A DNA stretch of 64,000 nucleotides from a virus. The stretch is from positions 41,909 to 105,908 of IMG/VR virus record IMGVR_UViG_3300047666_001259; one strand, written 5' to 3'. This document shows positions 26,945 to 35,695 of the stretch, in pieces. The position numbers and the translations under genes are program-made. A model generated the notes under the pieces. That model ran no database searches. It worked only from the letters and a program-made list of their open reading frames with translations, and was not told where the DNA came from. Position 1 is the first letter of the stretch, and the number at the start of each line of letters is the position of its first letter.

Positions 26945-28494
26945 ATATCGTAAATATGTTCGTTTCCGTAATTTTTTGCATAATCTTTAATAAACACACC
27001 GGCTATAGAGTTTGCTTCATCCTCGATGTCCCCACCAATATCTTGTACTGGATCACCAATATTAAACAACCCAAGTTCTCTCTGCCTGTTGTGAACTAGC
27101 TCATGAGCAATACTTCTTAAGATATCTACCATAGCTCTACCTCCGCAGACAATGTAATTCTCATTATAGTAAGGAGAATAAGCTGCTGTAGTCATCCCAT
27201 CCTTTTTCTTATCCATTAAAATAACTTTAATAGGCTCTTTCATTTCAAGCTTGAATTGAACAAAGCACATGAAGTCTTGTATGGTCTCTAATTTTATAGG
27301 GGTCATTCCTCTAATTTCTCCCTCTATCGTAATCCAATTCTCATCGTCCTCGATATCCTTGGCTTCGTTTATTTTGTTTTTTGCTACCTTCTTTTTTTCT
27401 TTAGCCATTTCAGGATTGGTAGTAAAAGCAAAATCATCAACATCACCTTTTTTCATTTGCTTAGCAGCTTTTCCAGCTTCTCCCGAAGGCTCAATGTCTC
27501 CTGACTGCATTTGGTCAACAACATTGAAAAACTTTCTTTGCTTGTCCGATACAGCTTTCTCATCAATTGAGATGTAATCGTTAAAGGATTTTATCTTAAG
27601 ATCAGATAATGTGTCTAGATACCCTTTCTTTCTAAGGTATTTAAAAGCTAAATTTGCTGCACTCAGCTCTTCTTTATCAGTTTCAAGACCTTTAGAACGA
27701 GCATTCCATATTTTATCAGAGATTCTATCTACTAGTCCCCCGATTTTGTCAAACCCATTTGCTTTCTCAGCTTTTTCAATCATTCCAATAAAAGAAACCA
27801 CCTTCTTTTTAACATCTTCGACATCAATTTTAGAGTTGTTCTTTTCTGGTTTTGTGTTCCATGTATTTTTTACAAGAGAATACTCACCATTAGAGTGAGT
27901 TTTTTGTTCAGAGTCTTGAGCATACAATTCTATATCGTGTCCTTTAATGCGAACATCGTACTTAGAATTCCAAACAGTTTTCTTAGCATGAAGAAATTCA
28001 GATACTAAATCTTCATCATCATCGATCTTATCGTAATCAATCACAAGGTGAACATCAATATCGCTAGTTTCGTTGTAAGTATAATGAGCCATTGACCCAA
28101 CTATAACAACATCTCTAATAGGTGCTTTGATCTTTAAGAACTCATAAAAGTCTTTTGCAGCCGTAAGAAGGGCAGTGCGGACATCACTCTTGAGAGTTTG
28201 GTCTTTATCCCACAGAATATCACTCAAACCATCTTTAATCACCCCAGAGGCTTTAAAATCGATATCGTCAACATTGATCTCATCTAAAATTTCTCTGTAC
28301 CTGTGAGGGTAGAAGTATTTTTTAGATGGGCTATTTGGGTTTCTATGTGCGGCTGATTTCTTAGACGCAAGGGAAGTGTTACGGGGGGATTCTTGAGTTA
28401 AGTCCTCGTTTTCTGTCGAAAGAATAAACTTATCGTCAGCTCCATTCCTCTCGGAAATATTTTTCTTTTTGTAAGTTCTTGAACTTCTTGACAT
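26941..28494 (-). CDS. Nucleotidyltransferase-HExxH metallopeptidase-like fusion
   Basis: 517 residues. Residues about 125-155 show a polymerase-beta-type nucleotidyltransferase motif: GSMAHYTYNETSDIDVHL, i.e. GS followed by DID (145-147). Residues about 460-495 show HELVHNRQ (His464, Glu465, His468), with a downstream acidic helix EDEANSIAG that could supply a third zinc ligand. The Lys- and Ser-rich ends and middle linker suggest a large virion or injected protein. Whether both sites are active is unknown. First two residues of the frame overlap the neighbour's ATG. Confidence 0.6.
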   Translation of the reverse strand: MSRSSRTYKKKNISERNGADDKFILSTENEDLTQESPRNTSLASKKSAAHRNPNSPSKKYFYPHRYREILDEINVDDIDFKASGVIKDGLSDILWDKDQTLKSDVRTALLTAAKDFYEFLKIKAPIRDVVIVGSMAHYTYNETSDIDVHLVIDYDKIDDDEDLVSEFLHAKKTVWNSKYDVRIKGHDIELYAQDSEQKTHSNGEYSLVKNTWNTKPEKNNSKIDVEDVKKKVVSFIGMIEKAEKANGFDKIGGLVDRISDKIWNARSKGLETDKEELSAANLAFKYLRKKGYLDTLSDLKIKSFNDYISIDEKAVSDKQRKFFNVVDQMQSGDIEPSGEAGKAAKQMKKGDVDDFAFTTNPEMAKEKKKVAKNKINEAKDIEDDENWITIEGEIRGMTPIKLETIQDFMCFVQFKLEMKEPIKVILMDKKKDGMTTAAYSPYYNENYIVCGGRAMVDILRSIAHELVHNRQRELGLFNIGDPVQDIGGDIEDEANSIAGVFIKDYAKNYGNEHIYDI

Positions 28495-28506
28495 GTTCGA
28501 GGGGTT

Positions 28507-29214
28507 TTAAATTAATTTTTCAAAATCCTCGCTGCTGTATTCATACCAAGTTTCAAATAGTTGATTGAAAACATTCAAGGAATGTCCTGCTTTAGAGGCG
28601 TTCATTTGATTTGCTTCATCAAGCTTGTCAAAATCAAAATTAGCTTTCTTTACTAGGACACACTCTTCTTTGTCCATAATAACTACTAATCTGTCTTGAT
28701 TCTGCGGAAGACCCCACATTCTAGATTCTTTGATTCTACCTTTGTCTTCAGGGATTTCATAACCCATTAATCTTTTAAAGGTATCTTGCTCCTGTTCTTT
28801 CTTGTAGCTCTGCTTCTTTTGATCGTTGTAAACCTTCATAGCCTCATTGATCTTTGGGTTTCCTTTTTCCCAAGACTTCCCTTCTTGACCTGTAGGGACT
28901 TTAATTGTGGAGTCGGGGTTAAATGATGGGCAAATTGCTGGAATAGAGTTTCCTGATTTGTCGGTCATTCCCGGCAATAGAAGCTCATCCTCATCCTGAT
29001 GAAGCTTAGAATCATGCATCTCATTAATTGAAGTGAAAATACCTTTTTCCAAATCTTCTTTCATTTGATTCACATCAGCCATAAGAGAATCAATATCATA
29101 TTCCTCCCCTTCAGGAAGAATAATATTCTTCTCAACAGCATCAGCCTTTTGGTCAGAGGTTAAATCCCTGTTCAATTTCTCCAAAAGTTTTTCGAAACTT
29201 GTTTTATTTTTCAT
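28507..29214 (-). CDS. Hypothetical acidic protein, 235 aa
   Basis: Highly charged and mostly helical, with a compact middle (LLLPGMTDKSGNSIPAICPS) and a C-terminal helix (GHSLNVFNQLFETWY). Position immediately upstream of the nucleotidyltransferase fusion and a TATTTAT box 30 nt before its start suggest a late gene. Not recognised. Confidence 0.55.
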   Translation of the reverse strand: MKNKTSFEKLLEKLNRDLTSDQKADAVEKNIILPEGEEYDIDSLMADVNQMKEDLEKGIFTSINEMHDSKLHQDEDELLLPGMTDKSGNSIPAICPSFNPDSTIKVPTGQEGKSWEKGNPKINEAMKVYNDQKKQSYKKEQEQDTFKRLMGYEIPEDKGRIKESRMWGLPQNQDRLVVIMDKEECVLVKKANFDFDKLDEANQMNASKAGHSLNVFNQLFETWYEYSSEDFEKLI

Positions 29215-29244
29215 CGCAAAGTTGTAGATATATGTTCTCTGTTA

Positions 29245-29251
29245 ATAAATA
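29245..29251 (-). promoter_or_regulatory. Putative late promoter box TATTTAT
   Basis: Exact motif 30 nt upstream of the start at 29214, the widest spacing among the set. Confidence 0.3.
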
Positions 29252-29294
29252 CCTAAAAAAAACCCCTTATTTTAAGCTCTTTTAAAAAAATTAG

Positions 29295-29302
29295 TATCTT
29301 TG
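29295..29302 (+). promoter_or_regulatory. Bacteroidota-type -7 box TATCTTTG
   Basis: TATCTTTG lies 20 nt upstream of the plus-strand start at 29323. Only a T-rich region, not a clear TTG, is seen at -33. Confidence 0.55.
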
Positions 29303-29322
29303 TAAAGAACAAACTTAAAAAG

Positions 29323-29835
29323 ATGACAAAAGAAATTCAAGAAAATGCTCAAAAAGTAATCGATGCTGGAATAGCACACGATGGGCAGAGACCTACTATG
29401 TTTGACTCACTAGACTACGCTCTAGAGGGATATGTGATTCTGACTAATGGGGATTTTAGGTCTGTTTACAACAAACAGACCATTATCGAAACCCTCTCTA
29501 AAGAATATCAGGAAGATTGTGACCCTGAAGATGATCCGATGGAGATGGCGTATGAGTGGTTTTATTTCAATATTCTCGGAACAGGTCTTTCCGAAGGGAC
29601 TCCAGTATTTATGGAAGGGTTTTATGATGACCTATTTTCTGACCTAGAATTATCCGAAGACGAAGACCTCTTCATGAAGACAATAGTGGAGGATGGTGTT
29701 TGGTCTATTTTCGAATGTGGAGCTGAAAGTTTTGAGTATGATTACCTATTGGTTTTTGATGCTAAAAAAATGAAAGCCCTCGATATTTCTACCGAAGGCT
29801 TTCCAGATTGTAGTGCTTTTCTTCAAAGGTTATGA
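29323..29835 (+). CDS. Hypothetical acidic protein, 170 aa
   Basis: Very acidic (runs such as DCDPEDDPMEMAYEWF and DLELSEDEDLF), as in DNA-mimic or host-takeover proteins, but no homology is claimed. It is a lone plus-strand gene with a host-type promoter, so it is probably expressed early. Overlaps the convergent gene at 29830 by six bases. Confidence 0.6.
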   Translation: MTKEIQENAQKVIDAGIAHDGQRPTMFDSLDYALEGYVILTNGDFRSVYNKQTIIETLSKEYQEDCDPEDDPMEMAYEWFYFNILGTGLSEGTPVFMEGFYDDLFSDLELSEDEDLFMKTIVEDGVWSIFECGAESFEYDYLLVFDAKKMKALDISTEGFPDCSAFLQRL

Positions 29836-31377
29836 AAGTAACTCTGTAAACCTTTGAGCTTCAGCCTGAGCTAACCATTTACCCATTTCTGGGGTTCCAT
29901 TAGTAAGCCCTGCTGCTTCCGCATCCTTACCACCTAATTTAGGTAGATTGATGTAGTCCATAAAAGCTTCAATCATCTTTGGATCACCCATTCCTAACAG
30001 CCCAGCTTTTGCTATCTGCTCAAAAGAAGCAGACTGTTTGTCTCTCTTTGATTTAGCATTGTTTGGGTTTAGGGATTTTAGGTCAACCAAATAAGAGACC
30101 GCCTTAGCAAAATCCCCAGAGTACTTTGCAGCCATTAAAGCCTTGAAAAGCTTATTTGGGTTGTTGTTTCTAGCAATCGAAGCCAAAACAACAACCTGAT
30201 CGTGATCATTTACCAATTTCTCTTTAACATTAACGTTAATGTTAGGGAGAACCTGTGGCATCATTCCAAAATCCTCAAGCATATCCAAGTAGTTTTGGAC
30301 AGACTTAGCTTGTTGTATTCCCTTCAGAAACTCAGCCATAATAGCTTCAGCTGGCTGACCTCCGAGAGAATTGTTCTGACGGATAGAATCAGCAGTCGCT
30401 TGATCCAAAGGGTTACCAACACGAGCAGCAAACCTAATTGCCCTCATAACTCTAATTCTGTGTTCATCAAACCTTTGAGTAGGATCACCTACAGTTCTTA
30501 CAATTCCGTTCTTGATATCCTCGATACCACCAACGAAGTCAATGATTTCTTTAGAATCAATATCATAGTATAAGGCGTTGATCGTCAAATCACGTCTGTA
30601 AGCATCTTGGTCAATGGTTGAGTATGCAGTTTCAGGTTTAGTGTGATCATCTCCGATGTCAGTTCTAAACGTAGCAATCTCATACAATCCGATATCAGTA
30701 TTAGGAATATGATCAGGAGTGGCTACGTGGACTACGGGGAATGTAGCACCAGCTTCTTTGATTCCGTACCCACCAACTGCATTAAACATAGCCAAAATCT
30801 CTTGCGGCTTGGCATCAGTTGCTAGATCGTAATCTTTAGGTTGCACCTTATTTAAGGCATCTCTAACTGCCCCTCCAACAACATACAGTTCAAATCCAGA
30901 CTTCGTAAAAATCTGGTTAATCACCAACAGGTCATTCGGTAAAGATAGCTCAAAAGGCACTCTTATTTCGTTTTCTATTTTCTTCAAAGCTTGTTCCATT
31001 AAATCTATTTCTTCAATTGTTGCTTCCACCTCTCTTTCTTGTGGAAGAACCTTAATCCCTTTCTTCTCTAGGAAAGCAACTAAAGCTACCGTCAAAGGTA
31101 CGGAAATTACTCCACCCGCCAAAAGACCTAAAGCTTTTCCTACGTCACCAGTTTGCCTTTTAAGAAAAACCTTCTCTTGTTTAGTGACTTTTTGTCTTTT
31201 GAGGATTCTCATGAGAATCTCCATTGCTTGCTTAGTCTCTTGAGTTTCTCGTTTAATAACATCAGGGGCTTGTTTCTTAACATCCTTAGTTGTATCCCAA
31301 GCCTTATTGACTCCCTTTCTTATTTTCTGAAAAACATTCTCCTTAACGAGCTGTTTTAACTGTTCTTCTTCTTTCAT
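29830..31377 (-). CDS. Poly(A) polymerase / CCA-adding enzyme-like protein with LETM1-like N-terminus
   Basis: 515 residues. Residues about 155-300 are the class II nucleotidyltransferase head: LYVVGGAVRDALN, KDYDLATDA (metal-binding D182, D184), then DAYRRDLTINALYYD and FVGGIEDI. Residues about 300-340 (HRIRVMRAIRFAARVG) are the RNA-binding neck. Residues 45-112 form a separate module with a hydrophobic helix and LEKKGIKVLP that recalls LETM1-like segments found in phage virion proteins. It could repair tRNA 3' ends or tail RNA; packaging in the virion is possible. Located opposite the early gene at 31435. Confidence 0.75.
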   Translation of the reverse strand: MKEEEQLKQLVKENVFQKIRKGVNKAWDTTKDVKKQAPDVIKRETQETKQAMEILMRILKRQKVTKQEKVFLKRQTGDVGKALGLLAGGVISVPLTVALVAFLEKKGIKVLPQEREVEATIEEIDLMEQALKKIENEIRVPFELSLPNDLLVINQIFTKSGFELYVVGGAVRDALNKVQPKDYDLATDAKPQEILAMFNAVGGYGIKEAGATFPVVHVATPDHIPNTDIGLYEIATFRTDIGDDHTKPETAYSTIDQDAYRRDLTINALYYDIDSKEIIDFVGGIEDIKNGIVRTVGDPTQRFDEHRIRVMRAIRFAARVGNPLDQATADSIRQNNSLGGQPAEAIMAEFLKGIQQAKSVQNYLDMLEDFGMMPQVLPNINVNVKEKLVNDHDQVVVLASIARNNNPNKLFKALMAAKYSGDFAKAVSYLVDLKSLNPNNAKSKRDKQSASFEQIAKAGLLGMGDPKMIEAFMDYINLPKLGGKDAEAAGLTNGTPEMGKWLAQAEAQRFTELLS

Positions 31378-31422
31378 ACGTATAAATACTTTAAAGTATT
31401 CTTTGTTAAAACGAAAATTTTG

Positions 31423-31430
31423 TACATTTG
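31423..31430 (+). promoter_or_regulatory. Bacteroidota-type promoter TACATTTG, near-leaderless
   Basis: TACATTTG ends four bases before the ATG at 31435, with TTTG 17 nt upstream. Transcription would begin at or within the start codon. The box-to-start sequence TTTGTTGCATGATAGA is identical at the 44992 gene. Confidence 0.6.
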
Positions 31431-31434
31431 TTGC

Positions 31435-31593
31435 ATGATAGAAATATTAGAAAAAATTGTACCTTCGCAAACAGGCGACCCTCTCGGTCAAGTTATTGAT
31501 TTATTTGATGACCTTACGGATGGAGAAAGAGTCATAGTGATGGATGGGTTTAACCAAAGAACAGGAAAGAAGCTAGAAAATTCAGAAAAATAA
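31435..31593 (+). CDS. Small acidic protein, 52 aa
   Basis: Begins MIEILEKIVPSQTGDPLGQ; stop and next ATG share TAATG at 31593. The promoter is so close that the mRNA is probably leaderless. Not recognised. Confidence 0.6.
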   Translation: MIEILEKIVPSQTGDPLGQVIDLFDDLTDGERVIVMDGFNQRTGKKLENSEK

Positions 31594-31781
31594 TGGAAAG
31601 AGATTCGACAGAATACAAGTTAGCTGAGAAAATAGTGCAACTAGAAAAAGCTTTGAGGGTAGCAAACAGAGCTTTGGAGTTGAGTGGCTCTTACGGAGTC
31701 CACCCTGACATATCAGTTAGTTTTAGGGAAAGTCAGAAGTTCCACAAAAGAGTAAGAGAAGTAATAAAAGAAAACAAATGA
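31593..31781 (+). CDS. Small coiled-coil protein, 62 aa
   Basis: Helical throughout (EYKLAEKIVQLEKALRVANR). Coupled by TAATG to the previous gene and overlapping the next start by four bases (ATGA). Probably a regulatory or structural microprotein of the early operon 31435-33939. Confidence 0.55.
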   Translation: MERDSTEYKLAEKIVQLEKALRVANRALELSGSYGVHPDISVSFRESQKFHKRVREVIKENK

Positions 31782-32185
31782 AGAAAGATAAAGAACCATT
31801 ATTCCATTTAGAATTTGTTACAGAAGAAGATCAAAAAAAGAAAGATGCTGAAACAATTTCCAATCTCAAAGAGGAACAGAAGAGTGAGTTCGTTTTTGAA
31901 GGAGAATCTCTTTATTTAGATTATTCAGGTCACGCTTTTTTGAATGGATTCTTTAATAGTTACATTACCAAATCTAGCATAAGAGCTACACAATATCTTA
32001 GCGGATTCTGGAATATAAATGGTGATGGCTACAATTATGAAGATGGCAAATTTATAAAAATAGAATACCCTGAACAACCATCAGAGCCAATAGATTTCAA
32101 TAATATTAGTTTTCCGATAGTAAAAAATGTTGTTGCAAAACTAATTTCTGATGATTTAGTTTCAGAAACACCAAAACACGATTGA
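31778..32185 (+). CDS. Hypothetical protein, 135 aa
   Basis: Charged N-terminus, then an aromatic beta-rich core (GHAFLNGFFNSYITKSSIRA) and a helical end. No recognised domain. Part of the 31435 operon by ATGA overlap. Confidence 0.55.
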   Translation: MKKDKEPLFHLEFVTEEDQKKKDAETISNLKEEQKSEFVFEGESLYLDYSGHAFLNGFFNSYITKSSIRATQYLSGFWNINGDGYNYEDGKFIKIEYPEQPSEPIDFNNISFPIVKNVVAKLISDDLVSETPKHD

Positions 32186-32207
32186 TAATAAGCAAATTAA
32201 CAGGGTT

Positions 32208-32417
32208 ATGAATGTAAAAGAAAAAACCTTCAAAATGGTGGACTGGAATGATATATTACCTATAGTTCCTGAACACAGTTATTTATGGGACGTTGGAAAT
32301 GATTCCTTCACCATTTACTTTATTAATGATCCCAGTGAAGAAGATGATCCTATCTCTAAATTTCTTATTGAGAAATATGATAATATTAGTGTGGGGGATT
32401 CAATATTAATAGGATAG
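32208..32417 (+). CDS. Small acidic hypothetical protein, 69 aa
   Basis: Tryptophan- and aspartate-rich (MVDWNDILPIVPEHSYLWD). 22 nt after the previous stop and 6 nt before the deoxynucleotidase gene. Not recognised. Confidence 0.5.
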   Translation: MNVKEKTFKMVDWNDILPIVPEHSYLWDVGNDSFTIYFINDPSEEDDPISKFLIEKYDNISVGDSILIG

Positions 32418-32423
32418 AACAGA

Positions 32424-32858
32424 ATGACAAAGAAGAAAAAGAAAATAGTACAAATTGATCTTGACGGAGTTATGGTCGATTACATGGAGCAAAAGGAAAA
32501 CGGCTCTCTTCACCAAGATGAAAGAGGCTTCTTTTTGACAATGAGACCAATAGTTGGAGCTGTAGATGCTTATCACAGACTTCATTATAGTGAAGAATAT
32601 GAACCTTACATTCTTTCTACCGCACCTTGGAGCAACACTTGGTCTTGGATGGAAAAAAGAATCTGGGTCGAAACTTTTATTGGTGAGAAAGCTTTTAAGA
32701 AGCTCACTTTGACTCATAACAAAAACTTAGTCATAGGTGATTATTTAGTCGATGATAGACCTTTTAATGGTGCAGCTGAGTTTACGGGAGAATGGATTCA
32801 AATGGGTTCGGAGAAATTTCCAGACTGGGACGCAGTGTTAGAATATTTAGGAGTATGA
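32424..32858 (+). CDS. 5'(3')-deoxyribonucleotidase-like HAD protein
   Basis: 144 residues. HAD motif I is DLDGVMVDY (residues 12-20); STAPWSNTWSWMEKRIWVE is the NT5C-type cap/motif II region; THNKNLVIGDYLVDDR contains motifs III and IV. This is the pattern of mammalian dNT-1 and phage YorS-type enzymes, which dephosphorylate dUMP/dTMP or other dNMPs. It would tune the dNTP pool together with the MazG-like and kinase genes. Confidence 0.8.
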   Translation: MTKKKKKIVQIDLDGVMVDYMEQKENGSLHQDERGFFLTMRPIVGAVDAYHRLHYSEEYEPYILSTAPWSNTWSWMEKRIWVETFIGEKAFKKLTLTHNKNLVIGDYLVDDRPFNGAAEFTGEWIQMGSEKFPDWDAVLEYLGV

Positions 32859-33079
32859 GATACTTTAAAAGGAAATTCAAAACCACTCAAGGAGTTAGGT
32901 TAGCTATCTTCCTGAAGAGACCTTATGATTGGGTTAGATTAAAGCTAGAAGGACAATCTATACTTTCTCACAAGTATAGTTATTCTCTCATTGGTTTTGG
33001 GGAGTATCAAGGAAGATATAAGATAGTAAATTTAATCATTACTCAAGAGATGATTGATGATATAAAAAAAACAATTTGA
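32855..33079 (+). CDS. Small basic hypothetical protein, 74 aa
   Basis: ATG overlaps the deoxynucleotidase stop as ATGA. Begins MRYFKRKFKTTQGVRL; basic N-terminal half, beta middle (KYSYSLIGFGEYQG). Not recognised. Confidence 0.55.
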   Translation: MRYFKRKFKTTQGVRLAIFLKRPYDWVRLKLEGQSILSHKYSYSLIGFGEYQGRYKIVNLIITQEMIDDIKKTI

Positions 33080-33162
33080 AGAATCATTTTTAAAACTTGT
33101 CCATATAAGAAACTTATCAGTCGAGCAGAGAAAGCTCTAGAATTATAATAAAACCAAAAACA

Positions 33163-33372
33163 ATGAAAGAATTTAATACCATAGGAACTATTACATTTGA
33201 TTTCAGTATCGATGTTGAAGCCTTAACGGAAGAAGAAGCTGAAGCAAAAGCGTTGGAGATAGTTAAGAATTATTACCACCTAAGCGTTACTGGTGCATAT
33301 CATCAAAAAGATGAAATAAAAATCAAACACCTAGACACAGGAGTTTCTCGAAATATTCAGACGGAATTTTAA
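33163..33372 (+). CDS. Small hypothetical protein, 69 aa
   Basis: A beta-alpha-beta pattern (TIGTITFDFSIDVEA, EEEAEAKALEIVKNYY, then EIKIKHLD) like many small phage proteins of the same fold. Not recognised. A weak GAGC/GCTC hairpin precedes it. Confidence 0.5.
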   Translation: MKEFNTIGTITFDFSIDVEALTEEEAEAKALEIVKNYYHLSVTGAYHQKDEIKIKHLDTGVSRNIQTEF

Positions 33373-33432
33373 CAGAACGGCTTTGATTTGCAACAAATAA
33401 TTTTTTCTTGCGTTAAATAAAAAAAATTTAAC

Positions 33433-33939
33433 ATGCAAATAAAACTAAAAAGTAATAGTTTAAAGAATCTTTCATTTATCTTTGATGCTCTTGGAACGTT
33501 AAATTTATCTTACGAAGATGAAGTAAGTATCAACCAGCATTTAAATTCAATAAAAATTGATATCCACCATCTTCAATATAAAGGAGAATTTGATGGTGAT
33601 AAATTTATAGATTTTATTGATCGAGTTAAGTTTGTTAATAATCTAGAAATCAAACACCCTAACTGCTTAGCTGAGAGGATATTTGCTTTAGATATATTAA
33701 AATCAAACGGTGTTGATTTATCTCAACCAAAAATAGGTGAATACGAGGTGGTTAAAAAAAAGTCGAGCGAGAGATTTTTTCAAAAATCCTCTGGTAATAT
33801 TAGTAGTGTTTTTAGTTTTGTAAACCTTGTTGGTGACAAATTAATTTTCAGTTCTATCACTATAAATAAGTTTAGTTCATTTGAGATAATAAGTAAAATT
33901 TTAATTGATAAGGTTGAAAATTATAAAACTCAAAACTAA
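33433..33939 (+). CDS. Hypothetical protein, 168 aa
   Basis: Lysine- and serine-rich alpha/beta protein (IKLKSNSLKNLSFIFDAL; YKGEFDGDKFIDFIDRV). Sits just before the NAD operon. A repeated GATTTGCAACAAA occurs on both sides of the gene (33384 and 33953) and may be regulatory. Not recognised. Confidence 0.5.
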   Translation: MQIKLKSNSLKNLSFIFDALGTLNLSYEDEVSINQHLNSIKIDIHHLQYKGEFDGDKFIDFIDRVKFVNNLEIKHPNCLAERIFALDILKSNGVDLSQPKIGEYEVVKKKSSERFFQKSSGNISSVFSFVNLVGDKLIFSSITINKFSSFEIISKILIDKVENYKTQN

Positions 33940-34007
33940 TTCTTTGCGAAACGATTTGCAACAAAACGATAAATAATACGTTAAAGAGGAAACAAACAAG
34001 TAAATAT

Positions 34008-35282
34008 ATGACTCACAAGGAGCTAACAAACATCGAAGGAAGGTATACGCAGTCAACTATTGATGACGATTTATATAAGCTGAACATGCAGTACGCAGCC
34101 TTTGTTCTTTTTCCAAGAGCTAAAGTTCAATATAAGTACATCCTTCGATCTGATGTTAAATTCCCAAAAGGATTCGGAGCCGTCCTGAGAGACATCATCC
34201 ACCAATATTCTGGACTTACTGCTCCAGAAGGTGCAGAAGAGTTTCTTAATAGAAGATGTGGGTATTTACCTCCTACTTTTATAAACTTCTTATTGAATTT
34301 CCGTTTCAACCCTTCTGAGGTTGGAATTATTCAACATAAAGATGGATCAATTGAAATTGATATCGAAGGATACTTTTTCTCAGCTATTAGATGGGAAGTA
34401 ACTTTGATGGCAACAATATCTGAGCTTTACTTCCTAATGACGGGAGAGGCTGATAAGATTGATATCGAAAGAATGAACAATTCTGGAGAAAAAGCAAGTC
34501 ATCTTAGATTGCATGCAATCAAGTTTGCTGAATTTGGAACTCGAAGAAGATTCTCTTATAAAAACCAACTTCATACAGTTAAAGAATTGAAGAGAACTGG
34601 TTGGGACAGTTTTATCGGAACATCTAATGTTCACATCGCCATGATGGAAGATTTAACTCCAATTGGAACTCAAGGTCATGAGTGGTTCATGTTTCACCTA
34701 GCCATGTATGGTGCTAGAATGGCAAATGTCATGGGAATGAGAAATTGGGCTGATGTCTTTAATGGAGACAACGGAATTATCCTTCCTGACACATTTACTA
34801 CTGATGAATTCTTAAAAGTATTTGACAAAAGAATGTCTAAGCTTTATGATGGATCAAGATGGGATTCTGGAAGCTATAAGGATTTCACCGACAAATTCGT
34901 TGAACATTACAAAAAATTCAAAATAGATCACACTTCTAAACAATATGTTTACAGTGATGGGATTAACTCTTTACAAAAGTGTTATGATATCGTAAGCTAC
35001 GGAAATAAAGTTCACGATATTCCTAGATCAAACTTACCTTTAGGTATCGGAACTTGGTTTACCAACGACTTTGAAGGAATCACTCCTTTGAATCAAGTAA
35101 TCAAAATGTGGGCAGCACAACCAATCGAAGACGGAAGGTGGATTGATGTTTGTAAAATTTCTGACTCTTTCGGTAAAGTTACTGGAGAGAAAGAAGAAGC
35201 GGACTTGACTATGAAGGTGCTTGGGGTTAATTTAGAAGACCTTCAGAAAAAGAGTGAAGAAGCAGAAGTGTCAGAAGTATAA
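34008..35282 (+). CDS. pncB: Nicotinate phosphoribosyltransferase (PncB)
   Basis: 424 residues. Characteristic segments: DDDLYKLNMQYAAFVLFP near the N-terminus, AEFGTRRRFSYKNQL (about 175-190), GTSNVHIAMMEDLTPIGTQG then HEW, whose histidine is the phosphorylated catalytic residue, and WDSGSYKDF (PRPP-contacting region). The enzyme makes NaMN from nicotinic acid and PRPP with ATP hydrolysis, the first Preiss-Handler step. The Preiss-Handler assignment (not NAMPT) rests on EFGTRRR and PIGTxxHEW. First gene of the NAD operon. Confidence 0.85.
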   Translation: MTHKELTNIEGRYTQSTIDDDLYKLNMQYAAFVLFPRAKVQYKYILRSDVKFPKGFGAVLRDIIHQYSGLTAPEGAEEFLNRRCGYLPPTFINFLLNFRFNPSEVGIIQHKDGSIEIDIEGYFFSAIRWEVTLMATISELYFLMTGEADKIDIERMNNSGEKASHLRLHAIKFAEFGTRRRFSYKNQLHTVKELKRTGWDSFIGTSNVHIAMMEDLTPIGTQGHEWFMFHLAMYGARMANVMGMRNWADVFNGDNGIILPDTFTTDEFLKVFDKRMSKLYDGSRWDSGSYKDFTDKFVEHYKKFKIDHTSKQYVYSDGINSLQKCYDIVSYGNKVHDIPRSNLPLGIGTWFTNDFEGITPLNQVIKMWAAQPIEDGRWIDVCKISDSFGKVTGEKEEADLTMKVLGVNLEDLQKKSEEAEVSEV

Positions 35283-35692
35283 TGGAAAAAATGGGAAGCA
35301 AATTAACACATAGATTTACAGTATTTCCTCAAGACACCAACAATCTCCAAACTTTATTTGGAGGAAAATTGATGGCTGAGATGGATTTAGCAGCAGCAAC
35401 TCTTTGTAGAAAGCTTTTGATAACATCTGAAGCAGAAGGAGCGGTTACTGCATCTTTCTCTAGGATTGATTTTACAGCACCTGCTCATGTGGATGACTTA
35501 ATCGAAATCAAAGCTGAGTTAAAGATGATTGGAAAATCTTCATTGAGGATACGGTTGGTGGCTTCAAAAGAAGACCCAGACGGAAAGGTAATAAAAATTG
35601 GGAGTTCTAACGCAACTTTTGTATCTTTGAAAGAAGGGAAATCTTTTCCTCATGGAATTAACTGGAACAATGTATGTTCCGAATACTTTTAA
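35282..35692 (+). CDS. Hotdog-fold acyl-CoA thioesterase-like protein
   Basis: 136 residues. The pattern NNLQTLFGGKLMAEMDLAAA, TASFSRIDFTAPAHVDDLIE and IGKSSLRIRLVASKE matches single-domain YciA/acyl-CoA-hydrolase-type hotdog proteins; the catalytic Asp near position 40 (EMD) is present. It overlaps the pncB stop by one base and precedes nadD by 3 nt, so it is fully embedded in the NAD operon. A CoA-ester substrate is predicted from the family; its tie to NAD metabolism is unexplained. Confidence 0.75.
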   Translation: MEKMGSKLTHRFTVFPQDTNNLQTLFGGKLMAEMDLAAATLCRKLLITSEAEGAVTASFSRIDFTAPAHVDDLIEIKAELKMIGKSSLRIRLVASKEDPDGKVIKIGSSNATFVSLKEGKSFPHGINWNNVCSEYF

Positions 35693-35695
35693 AAT

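Noticed and set aside
33384-33965. Repeated GATTTGCAACAAA as an operator
   Set aside because: Only two exact copies, not placed consistently relative to starts; could be chance in AT-rich DNA. Mentioned only under the 33433 gene.
34008-35282. Nicotinamide phosphoribosyltransferase (NAMPT) as in NARP2
   Set aside because: The EFGTRRR and PIGTQGHEW pattern and neighbouring NadD and NadE fit nicotinate phosphoribosyltransferase.
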